A stretch of DNA of 5,274 nucleotides, taken from NCBI GenBank assembly GCA_029861655.1, contig JAOTZA010000229.1, positions 1 through 5,274 of the forward strand, in the 5' to 3' direction. This document shows, in pieces, positions 1 through 5,274 of this stretch (positions are counted from its first letter, which is position 1; the number at the start of each line of letters is the position of its first letter). This DNA comes from Acidobacteriota bacterium. Its GTDB lineage: Bacteria > Acidobacteriota > Thermoanaerobaculia > Multivoradales > JAHEKO01. The notes under the pieces were generated by a model, which saw only the letters and a program-made list of their open reading frames with translations, did not search any database and was not told where the DNA came from. Both the position numbers and the translations under genes were made by a program.

Positions 1-2
1 CT

Positions 3-440
3 TCAGCAGATCCGGAAAAGCCCCCTGAGCTCCTTCGCGCTTTCGAGATCTAGGTTCTCGGGCACCAGCAGCTCGTCCTGGATGGCCTCCCAGATCCCTC
101 GTGCCGAGAGTGCCTGTTCGGCACGCTGTACGGCCCAGATTTTCTGCGGGTTCCTTCCAGGGTCGGCCTTCGCCAGTTCGTCGAGTTGCGCGCTGGGAAA
201 GGAGACCAGCAACATCCTCTTGATCTGGGCAAAGGCGAACGGTGCATAGTTCTCGACGGCGGTGGTGGCCCCAGCATCGGGGCGCGGGCGAAACAACCCT
301 CGCCGCACGGGGTAGAGAAAGCCGAGAAAGAAGAGTGCCTGATGAGCCACCTCACGCACTCGCCGAGCCCAGGCTTCATAGGCCTGCAGTCGATCCTCGA
401 CTTCGATCCAAGAGATTCCGGTGTCTTTTGATTCGGTCAC
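3..440 (-). CDS. Hypothetical protein (145 aa), coupled downstream of the ACP-FAAL-PlsC fusion gene
   Basis: I do not recognise this protein. It is complete: a GTG start at 440-438 and a TGA stop at 5-3. A TTG codon directly before the GTG (443-441) is an alternative start, but an AGGAG element at 451-447 is only 3 nt from the TTG and 6 nt from the GTG, so GTG is preferred. The predicted product is soluble-looking and rich in Trp, Arg, Glu and Ala. An amphipathic N-terminal helix (about residues 10-34) runs into a short hydrophobic patch, ALFFLGFLYPV (35-45), then a basic stretch with RRGLF and RPRPD. A middle part (62-86) holds MLLVSF, and the acidic C-terminal half is probably helical. The hydrophobic patch is too short for a confident transmembrane helix. 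There is no signal peptide and no recognisable catalytic motif. Only 9 nt separate it from the fusion gene, so co-transcription and translational coupling are likely; an accessory role in lipid acylation is inference from position only. Confidence 0.68.
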   Translation of the reverse strand: MTESKDTGISWIEVEDRLQAYEAWARRVREVAHQALFFLGFLYPVRRGLFRPRPDAGATTAVENYAPFAFAQIKRMLLVSFPSAQLDELAKADPGRNPQKIWAVQRAEQALSARGIWEAIQDELLVPENLDLESAKELRGLFRIC

Positions 441-446
441 CAAGAT

Positions 447-452
447 CTCCTA
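447..452 (-). promoter_or_regulatory. Ribosome binding site overlapping the upstream stop codon
   Basis: On the minus strand the bases read TAGGAG. The TAG is the stop codon of the ACP-FAAL-PlsC gene, and AGGAG is a Shine-Dalgarno match 6 nt ahead of the GTG start at 440. The overlap means ribosomes finishing the large gene are placed to start on the small one. It also decides the start codon of the small gene in favour of GTG over TTG. Confidence 0.7.
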
Positions 453-3326
453 GCTCGACTGCAGATCGGGCTCGCCACAGTGGCGCAGGATGACGTCCCG
501 AACCGCGTCGCGGAGCCTCGCCGCCGCGGCAAGATCCTTCCCATCGGCTTCAATTGGTTCACCGACCGTCACCTTGACCGCGCCCTTGCGCGGAAACCAC
601 TTGTCACCCCGCAGCACCGACCGTGTTCCACGAATCGCCACCGGAACAACCGGCACACCGGTTTCGGCCGCCAACGCAAAGGCGCCGAGACGAAAAGGCC
701 TCAGACCCGGAGCGCGATCAAAAGTCCCCTCGGGGAAGAGCAACAGGGACTGCCCCGAGCGCAAGGTGTCCGCCGCCCTGCGGATGTCCTCGACTCCCTT
801 GTTGGGGTCGAACCGCTCTACAAAGAGCGTTCCCAATCGATCGAGCAGTAGCTTGGCGAGAAAACTGTTCTGCAACTCGCTTTTGGCGAGAAAGGCGCCT
901 TGCGTCGGCAGCGTAGCGGTCAGCGCAAAGCCGTCGAGATAGCTCGAGTGGTTGGCGACCATCACCCATGGCCCGGCACTCGACAGGTACTCGGCACCCG
1001 AAATCTGGATCGGCGTCGACGTCAACTGGGCGACCCTCTTGGCCGCCTCGCGGGCCACCCGCCGCCGCCGTGCCAGTCTGGGCACCACGACCAGGGCCGC
1101 AGTCACTGGCACCGCCGCCAGACCGACAACAGCCCAGAACCGTCCGGCGTAGGCCAACTCGCGAGCCGCACGGCCGGTGCGGGCGAGCTGCGGCCTGGCC
1201 CCCGACACGGCGAGCCGTGCCACCTGCCACCATGCCGGGCCTCGGCGGCGATGCTTGCCGCTCTCGTAGAGCTCGCGGCTCGCGGCGCGACGGAGCTTTC
1301 CGCTCGAGGTTTTGGGAACCGTCTGAGGCTCGACCAGAGCCACATCATCTGCTGGAGTGCCTACCAGCTCGACCGCCAGCTCCTGGATGCGATCGCGTAA
1401 ATGATCTCTCTCACCTTTGGCCGCGAGACGCGTTTCCACTAGCACCACCAACCTCTCGGTGCCGCTTTCCGGGTCGGTCGAGCCAAAAACAGCGACACAT
1501 CCCTTACGGACACCCTCCACCGCGCCGACCGCCTCCTCGAGCTCCTGTGGGTAGATGTTGCGCCCGGCACGGATGATCAGATCCTTGGCGCGACCGGTGA
1601 CAAAAAGCTCACCTTCGGCGATATAACCAAGATCTCCGGAGTCCAACCAATTGCCGTGAAACAGCTTCTTGGTCGCTGCGGGATTGCGGAAGTAGCCGCT
1701 GGTCGCCCCCGGACCGCGAAACTCGATACTCCCCTCCTGTCGCTCGCCCACTTCGGCTCCGGTCGAGTCGACGATGCGGATCTCGTGGTCGGGAAGTGGA
1801 AAACCGCAGCCGACAAAGCGCAGTGCCTCACCTTCGGTATCTGCTGCCGCATCGGCAGAAGCAGCAGGGACTGCCCGGCCCGACCTACCTAGCACTTCCC
1901 GATCGATCGCGTCGATTCGCACTTCGCGCCCCACCGGCGGAAAGGCCAGAGCCAGCGAGCATTCGGCCAGACCGTACACCGGCATCATGGTCCCCGAGCC
2001 ATAACCACAGGCGGAGAAGTGCTCGGTGAAGCGGTACACCGTATCGGCGCTCACCGGTTCGGCCCCGTTGAGCGAAGCGCGCCAAGACGACAGATCGAGT
2101 CCTTCGATCTCGGAGTCCTCGACTTTCTTGAGACACAGCTCGAAGCCGAAGTTGGGCGCCGCCGAGATCGTCGCGCGGTAATTGTGAACCGCCCACAACC
2201 AACGCGACGGCCGGGTCAGAAAGGCGAGCGGCGACATCAGGACCAGGCGCATGGCAAAGTAGAGACTCCCCATCCAAGCGCCGATCAGACCCATGTCGTG
2301 GTAGAGCGGCAACCAGCTTGCCACGACATCGTCCGAGCTCAGATCGGCCGCGCACCCAATCGAGCGCAGGTTGGCGAGCAGGTTGGCGTGGGTGAGGATC
2401 ACACCCTTGGGATCGGAAGTGCTTCCCGAGGTGAACTGCAAGAAGGCGGTGTCGGTCTCGAGCACCTTTGGCAGGCTACGCGCCGGTCTCGACGCCGAAA
2501 GCTCGGCTACAGTGACCACACGGTCGAGGGTCGCCGCATGCGCCTTGAGCAGGCGGCCGAGCTTGAGCACCGCCGGCATGGCGATCAGATAGCGCGCGCG
2601 CGCTGTGGTCAGAATCCCCGCCTGTCGCCGTAGATGATCTTCGATCTGGCTCGGTCGCGCCGGCGGGTAGAGAGGCACCGGCACGCCGCCTGCCATCAAC
2701 ACACCATAAAAGGCGGCGAAATAGTCGAGCTCGGTTGGGAGCATCAGACCCACCGCCTGCCCAGGGTCGAGCCCCAACTCTTGGAGCCCACCGGCCACAA
2801 GGCGGGCACGCTCGGCGAGCCCCCCATAGGTCAGTTCTTCCGGCTCACCATCGGCCGAGAGCAAGGTGATGTGGAGCCGCTCCGGGTGTCGATCGACATG
2901 CCAGTCGAGAACTTCGATCAGAGTGCGCGAGCGTTCGGGTGCGGGCTCGTCTTCATCCATCGCGGCCCTGGAACCGGCCTCCAGAAAACCGGCTGAGACC
3001 TGGACCGCCCGCGAGCTACCGGGAGTCGCGGTCGCCTGTGAGAGTGCTCGCAGCAGATCCCGTGGCGTGTCGGCGCTCGCCACCACGCGTTCCGGCAGAC
3101 CGACACCGAACTCCCTCTCTAAACGGCCGACCAACTCGACCCGCCCCAGGCTGTCCAGGGCCAGGTCGCGATCGAGTGAGCTGTCGAGCCCCACACGCCG
3201 CACTCCGCGCCCGGGATGGAGTTCCTCCACCAGGGCGACAACAACCGCGAGGAGCTTCCGTTTTGAGGCTTCGGCGGCGTCCGCGGATGTGTCGTCGGCC
3301 CCGCTAGTCTCGAGAGTGTTCGTCAT
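450..3326 (-). CDS. Trifunctional fusion: acyl carrier protein - fatty acyl-AMP ligase - PlsC-type acyltransferase
   Basis: A 958-residue protein with three domains. (1) Acyl carrier protein, about residues 22-97, with the phosphopantetheine attachment motif LALDSLGRVEL; the serine is Ser59. (2) ANL-superfamily ligase, about 130-690: P-loop TSGSTSDPKG (299-308), SWLPLYHDMGLIG (337-349), APNFGFELC (390-398), NGAEPV (420-425), YGLAE (451-455), SGDLG (563-567), GRAKDLIIRAGRNIYPQELE (578-597) and PKTSSGKLRR (671-680), whose Lys677 is the usual adenylation lysine. The NGAEPV, APNF and GRNIYPQ forms are typical of fatty acyl-AMP ligases rather than acyl-CoA synthetases. (3) After a hydrophobic segment (729-750) flanked by basic residues comes a PlsC/LPLAT domain, about 765-950: NHSSYLD (His793, Asp798), GTLFVER (832-838), FPEGT (864-868) and VPVVPVAI (891-898). 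Known chemistry suggests free fatty acid plus ATP gives acyl-AMP, then acyl-ACP, then transfer to a lysophospholipid or other membrane acceptor. This order on one chain is inferred; the acceptor is unknown. Holo-ACP formation needs a phosphopantetheinyl transferase not seen here. There is no clear Shine-Dalgarno before the ATG, but the next domain begins at about residue 22, so the start fits. Confidence 0.93.
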   Translation of the reverse strand: MTNTLETSGADDTSADAAEASKRKLLAVVVALVEELHPGRGVRRVGLDSSLDRDLALDSLGRVELVGRLEREFGVGLPERVVASADTPRDLLRALSQATATPGSSRAVQVSAGFLEAGSRAAMDEDEPAPERSRTLIEVLDWHVDRHPERLHITLLSADGEPEELTYGGLAERARLVAGGLQELGLDPGQAVGLMLPTELDYFAAFYGVLMAGGVPVPLYPPARPSQIEDHLRRQAGILTTARARYLIAMPAVLKLGRLLKAHAATLDRVVTVAELSASRPARSLPKVLETDTAFLQFTSGSTSDPKGVILTHANLLANLRSIGCAADLSSDDVVASWLPLYHDMGLIGAWMGSLYFAMRLVLMSPLAFLTRPSRWLWAVHNYRATISAAPNFGFELCLKKVEDSEIEGLDLSSWRASLNGAEPVSADTVYRFTEHFSACGYGSGTMMPVYGLAECSLALAFPPVGREVRIDAIDREVLGRSGRAVPAASADAAADTEGEALRFVGCGFPLPDHEIRIVDSTGAEVGERQEGSIEFRGPGATSGYFRNPAATKKLFHGNWLDSGDLGYIAEGELFVTGRAKDLIIRAGRNIYPQELEEAVGAVEGVRKGCVAVFGSTDPESGTERLVVLVETRLAAKGERDHLRDRIQELAVELVGTPADDVALVEPQTVPKTSSGKLRRAASRELYESGKHRRRGPAWWQVARLAVSGARPQLARTGRAARELAYAGRFWAVVGLAAVPVTAALVVVPRLARRRRVAREAAKRVAQLTSTPIQISGAEYLSSAGPWVMVANHSSYLDGFALTATLPTQGAFLAKSELQNSFLAKLLLDRLGTLFVERFDPNKGVEDIRRAADTLRSGQSLLLFPEGTFDRAPGLRPFRLGAFALAAETGVPVVPVAIRGTRSVLRGDKWFPRKGAVKVTVGEPIEADGKDLAAAARLRDAVRDVILRHCGEPDLQSS

Positions 3327-3330
3327 CGCG

Positions 3331-3350
3331 ACTCAGAATAACTCAGCGAT
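3331..3350. repeat. Tandem repeat with 10-bp period in the divergent intergenic region
   Basis: ACTCAG occurs at 3331-3336 and again at 3341-3346, giving two copies spaced by one DNA helical turn, directly before the fusion gene's start codon. Two same-face half-sites could bind a regulator, but with only two 6-base copies coincidence is possible. Confidence 0.35.
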
Positions 3351-3363
3351 CGCAAAATGGCAG
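3335..3363 (-). promoter_or_regulatory. Possible weak promoter for the fusion gene
   Basis: Read on the minus strand, CTGCCA (3363-3358) and TATTCT (3340-3335) are separated by exactly 17 nt. Each matches the sigma-70 consensus at 4 of 6 positions. Transcription would begin about 7 nt beyond the -10 box, almost at the ATG at 3326, implying a near-leaderless mRNA. That would agree with the lack of a ribosome binding site for the fusion gene. The matches are weak and could be chance. Confidence 0.22.
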
Positions 3364-3369
3364 CGCGGA

Positions 3370-3375
3370 TACAAT
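3370..3375 (+). promoter_or_regulatory. -10-like box for the YfcC-family transporter gene
   Basis: TACAAT matches the sigma-70 -10 consensus TATAAT at 5 of 6 positions and lies 24 nt ahead of the transporter ATG. That would give a short leader containing the ribosome binding site. No convincing -35 hexamer lies 16-18 nt upstream, where the GCGATCGC palindrome sits (3346-3353). If the promoter is real it may depend on an activator. Confidence 0.35.
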
Positions 3376-3378
3376 GCG

Positions 3379-3390
3379 GCGACACGTCGC
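3379..3390. repeat. Hyphenated palindrome in the transporter leader
   Basis: GCGAC-AC-GTCGC is an inverted repeat with 5-bp arms and a 2-nt centre. It lies between the -10-like box and the ribosome binding site of the transporter gene. That position suits an operator, since the 2-nt centre is too tight for a good RNA hairpin. In GC-rich DNA such short palindromes also arise by chance. Confidence 0.3.
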
Positions 3391-3396
3391 GGAGGT
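3391..3396 (+). promoter_or_regulatory. Ribosome binding site of the transporter gene
   Basis: GGAGGT is a near-perfect Shine-Dalgarno sequence, with GGAGG ending 4 nt before the ATG at 3400. It fixes the start of the transporter, because the same reading frame stays open far upstream (to about 2866) across the antisense of the fusion gene. Confidence 0.82.
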
Positions 3397-3399
3397 CCC

Positions 3400-4806
3400 A
3401 TGCAAAAAACCTGGTTCCCGGATTCGCTCGTTCTCATCTGCTCCTTCATCTTGCTTGCGCAGGTGTTGAGTTATGTGCTTCCGCACGGGGCCTACGAGCG
3501 CGTCGAAGTCGAAGGCTCACACCGTACGATGGTGGTCAACGGCACCTACGAAAACATCTCCGGTGATGAAAAGACCACCCTCAGACCCTGGGCTTTCTTG
3601 ATGGCTCTTCCCGAGGGCATGGCGGAGGCTCAGGACATCATCTTTCTCATCTTTCTGGTCGGCGGAGTGATCGCTCTCTTGCGCCAAAGCGGTGCCATCG
3701 ACGCGGCCCTTCACGGTGCGGTCGAGAAACTCGGCAAGGCTCCATGGATACTGATCGCCGGCACGTCGTTTATCTTTGGTCTCGGTTCGTTCTCGATCGG
3801 CATGGGTGAGGAGTACGTACCCCTCATCCCGATCATCGTCACGATGTCGCTGGCGATGAAACTCGACTCGATCGTCGCCATGGGGATGATCTGGGTGCCC
3901 TACGGCATCGGCTGGGGGTGCGCCGGTATCAATCCGTTTGGCGTCTTGATCGCCCAGGGGCTCGCCGGCCTGCCGCTGACCTCGGGTCTCGCCACTCGCT
4001 GGGTACTGCTGGTGCTTTTTCTCGCCGTCGGCTTCCACCACGTTTACTCGTACGCCCGCAAGATCCAGAAGGACCCGTCGGCCAGTCTGGTGGCCGATGT
4101 CGACTACTCGAAAGGTTTCGAGATCTCCGAAGACGTCCGGGTGACCTGGCAAAGGGTCGCAATCCTCGTGATCTTTGTGGCCGGTCTGGTGATGTTCGTC
4201 TTTGGGGCCAAGAACCAGGGCTGGTACATCACCGAATTGCTCGCTATCTTTCTCGGCATCGGGCTGTCGGCGGTGATCCTGGCGCGGATGGATCTCAACC
4301 GCGCCTCGAGAACGTTCCTCCGGGGCGCCGCCGAGATGACATCTGCGGCGCTGATCGTCGGCTTCGCCCGCACGATCGAAGTGGTGCTATCGCGGGGACA
4401 GATCATCGACACGGTGATCCACGCGATCGCGGGGCTCCTCGAGGGGACCGGCCGCTATGTCTCGGCTGTCGGAATGCTGGGAGTCCAGACGATTTGCAAC
4501 TTCTTTATTCCCTCCGGCAGCGGTCAGGCCTATGTGACCATGCCGATCATGTCGCCCTTGGCGACCTTGACCGACGTGCCGCAGCAAGTCGCGGTGTTGG
4601 CCTATCAGTTCGGAGACGGGTTTACCAACATGGTCGTGCCCACGAGCGCCTTGGTCATGGGCACTCTGGCACTCGGCAAGATCCCCTACACCCGCTGGGT
4701 GCGTTTTGTCATGCCGCTCCTGGTGAAGCTCTTTGCTCTCGCTATCCTCGTGCTGATTCTGGCGGTCAAGTACGGCCACGCGTGGGGCTTCACCACCGGC
4801 GGCTGA
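3400..4806 (+). CDS. YfcC/DcuC-family (ion transporter superfamily) inner-membrane transporter
   Basis: A 468-residue, very hydrophobic protein of the usual length for the YfcC family (Pfam DcuC-like, COG1288). Visible membrane segments include about 9-27, 78-95, 114-130, 140-152, 158-176, 199-217, 252-270, 275-294, 311-330, 352-370, 408-425 and 434-457. Family hallmarks occur in both halves: GMGEEYVPLIPI (134-145) and GINPFGVLIAQGLAGLPLTSG (176-196) in the first, NFFIPSGSGQAYVTMPIMSP (367-386) and FGDGFTN (404-410) in the second. This two-repeat layout is typical of secondary carriers with paired re-entrant loops. A polar loop (about 29-62) follows the first membrane helix, as in relatives, and a charged loop (220-250) separates the two halves. 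Relatives are annotated as C4-dicarboxylate or basic amino-acid carriers, but the substrate cannot be read from the sequence. The ATG is supported by a strong ribosome binding site and by PDSLVLICSFILLAQVLSYV fitting a first helix. It is divergent from the fusion gene. Confidence 0.9.
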   Translation: MQKTWFPDSLVLICSFILLAQVLSYVLPHGAYERVEVEGSHRTMVVNGTYENISGDEKTTLRPWAFLMALPEGMAEAQDIIFLIFLVGGVIALLRQSGAIDAALHGAVEKLGKAPWILIAGTSFIFGLGSFSIGMGEEYVPLIPIIVTMSLAMKLDSIVAMGMIWVPYGIGWGCAGINPFGVLIAQGLAGLPLTSGLATRWVLLVLFLAVGFHHVYSYARKIQKDPSASLVADVDYSKGFEISEDVRVTWQRVAILVIFVAGLVMFVFGAKNQGWYITELLAIFLGIGLSAVILARMDLNRASRTFLRGAAEMTSAALIVGFARTIEVVLSRGQIIDTVIHAIAGLLEGTGRYVSAVGMLGVQTICNFFIPSGSGQAYVTMPIMSPLATLTDVPQQVAVLAYQFGDGFTNMVVPTSALVMGTLALGKIPYTRWVRFVMPLLVKLFALAILVLILAVKYGHAWGFTTGG

Positions 4807-4817
4807 ACCCGCAAGAC

Positions 4818-4838
4818 GGAGACGCGATGGCTGCGTGA
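4818..4838 (+). other. Three-codon mini-ORF with a good ribosome binding site
   Basis: GGAG (4818-4821) sits 5 nt ahead of an ATG at 4827 that encodes only Met-Ala-Ala before a TGA at 4836-4838. It begins 20 nt after the transporter stop. It has no Thr or Ile codons, so it is not a classical thr-operon leader peptide. It may be a chance signal, a minigene or the remnant of a lost gene start. Confidence 0.2.
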
Positions 4839-4865
4839 CCCGCAGCCCGGAGCGGGTACGGCTGC
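4838..4865 (+). other. Two mutually exclusive hairpins upstream of the aspartokinase
   Basis: Stem A pairs ACCCGC (4838-4843) with GCGGGT (4852-4857) around an 8-nt loop. Stem B pairs GCAGCC (4842-4847) with GGCTGC (4860-4865) around a 12-nt loop. They share bases 4842-4843, and stem A's right arm lies in stem B's loop, so both cannot form together. Neither is followed by a run of T, so this is not a convincing intrinsic terminator. The rest of the 110-base gap shows no clear element. Confidence 0.3.
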
Positions 4866-4916
4866 CGAAGCTCAGGCCGTTTCGCACCTGGGTCGTAGCT
4901 GGTAACTTTCGGGATC

Positions 4917-5274
4917 ATGCGAGTTCTCAAATTCGGCGGCTCGTCTTTGGCGACCGCCGAAACGATACGCCAGGTTGTAGAGGTTGTTCGCGGCAGCGTC
5001 GAAGACCGCCAGGTGGCAGTTGTCGTCTCCGCCTTTGGCGGCGTGACCGATGAGCTCCTGACGGCCGCGAGGACGGCCGAAGAGAACAAGGACGGATGGA
5101 AGCAAATCGTCCAGAGTCTCGAGACCCGCCATCTGAGCACGGTCAGCGAGTTGGCTGTGCCGAGCGAAAGACCGACCCTCGAAGCTCGTGTCCAAGAGAC
5201 CCACCGGGAGCTTTACGATTTGCTGTTGGGGGTCTCGATGGTGCGGGAAGTAGGCGCGCGACCGCTCGCCCGGA
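4917..5274 (+). CDS. Aspartokinase, N-terminal part (runs off the window); probably ThrA-like
   Basis: An open frame of 119 codons with no stop before the window end. Aspartokinase phosphorylates L-aspartate with ATP to 4-phospho-L-aspartate, the first step toward lysine, methionine, threonine and isoleucine; it is cytosolic. The N-terminus MRVLKFGGSS (1-10) is the aspartokinase nucleotide-binding signature. VVVSAFGGVTDELL (35-48) is the following conserved strand and loop, and LYDLLLGVSMVREVGARPLA (99-118) matches the region of bifunctional aspartokinase-homoserine dehydrogenases that reads like LLxGvxLvrElsPRtLd. This resemblance, and the short start with no residues before RVLKFGG, favour a ThrA-type enzyme over single-function LysC, but the ACT and dehydrogenase domains lie outside. 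The ATG is well placed: an in-frame TAG at 4896 excludes a much longer form. The ribosome binding site is weak (GGGA only 2 nt before the ATG). The gene follows the transporter by 110 nt on the same strand, so co-transcription is possible but not shown. Confidence 0.9.
   Translation, partial: MRVLKFGGSSLATAETIRQVVEVVRGSVEDRQVAVVVSAFGGVTDELLTAARTAEENKDGWKQIVQSLETRHLSTVSELAVPSERPTLEARVQETHRELYDLLLGVSMVREVGARPLAR

Noticed and set aside
487..1030. Possibility that the fusion is an assembly artefact or frameshifted pair of genes
   Set aside because: The reading frame is continuous from ACP through ligase to PlsC with plausible linkers and intact motifs in every domain, so a true single gene is the simplest reading.
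718..1233. Minus-strand open frame of 171 codons inside the fusion gene
   Set aside because: It overlaps the PlsC-coding part in another frame and is Arg/Gly/Ala-rich without motifs, as expected for a shadow frame in GC-rich coding DNA.
2866..3399. In-frame upstream extension of the transporter reading frame, giving a 646-residue protein
   Set aside because: The extension is the antisense of the fusion gene's ACP region, is Arg/Ser-rich with no domain, and the transporter has its own strong ribosome binding site and first membrane helix starting at 3400.
3517..4152. Minus-strand open frame of 211 codons opposite the transporter
   Set aside because: Rich in His, Asp and Arg, as typically produced by the antisense of hydrophobic codons; no recognisable domain.
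3918..4838. Plus-strand open frame of 306 codons overlapping the transporter
   Set aside because: It is the shifted frame of the transporter gene, with Arg/Gly/Pro-rich low-information sequence and no ribosome binding site; the transporter frame has clear family motifs.
4881..4908. Possible aspartokinase promoter TTCGCA, 16 nt, TAACTT
   Set aside because: Matches to the consensus are only 4 of 6 and 3 of 6, no better than chance in a scan of this length.
4835..5053. GTG-started plus-strand frame crossing the gap into the aspartokinase
   Set aside because: It overlaps the aspartokinase in another frame and its product is Arg-rich without motifs; the ATG at 4917 begins the conserved KFGGSS region.
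4387..5204. Minus-strand open frames opposite the transporter end and the aspartokinase
   Set aside because: The plus strand here encodes clear transporter and aspartokinase motifs, and the antisense frames show none.

Overview
This window is GC-rich, tightly packed bacterial chromosomal DNA with four protein-coding genes and almost no spare sequence. Short intergenic gaps, an AGGAG-type ribosome binding site and ordinary metabolic genes point to a free-living Gram-negative-type bacterium. The ACP/fatty acyl-AMP ligase/acyltransferase fusion would suit phyla such as Acidobacteriota or Myxococcota, but the taxon cannot be fixed from the sequence and that placement is a guess. No rRNA, tRNA, CRISPR array, insertion sequence or phage gene was seen.

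Left part (1-3326, minus strand): a two-gene unit read right to left. First comes a large 958-residue fusion: an N-terminal acyl carrier protein, a fatty acyl-AMP ligase (FAAL) and a C-terminal PlsC-type glycerolipid acyltransferase behind one membrane segment. All three active-site signatures are intact. Right after it, with its ribosome binding site overlapping the fusion's stop codon, lies a gene for a 145-residue protein of unknown function.

Middle (3327-3399): a 73-base divergent intergenic region shared by the fusion gene and the rightward transporter gene. It holds a -10-like box, a good ribosome binding site for the transporter, a 10-bp-period tandem repeat and two small palindromes.

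Right part (3400-5274, plus strand): a YfcC/DcuC-family multi-pass membrane transporter (468 residues). After a 110-base gap comes the first 119 codons of an aspartokinase, probably the bifunctional ThrA-like type, which runs off the window. The gap carries two mutually exclusive short hairpins and a well-placed ribosome binding site in front of a three-codon mini-ORF.

How they may work together: the fusion looks like a self-contained device that activates free fatty acids with ATP, loads them on its own carrier domain and passes them to a membrane lipid acceptor. The small downstream protein is probably co-produced with it. The transporter and aspartokinase could relate to amino-acid or dicarboxylate metabolism, but no direct link is visible. 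The most noteworthy item is the fusion architecture. I see no evidence for a wholly new multi-gene system.
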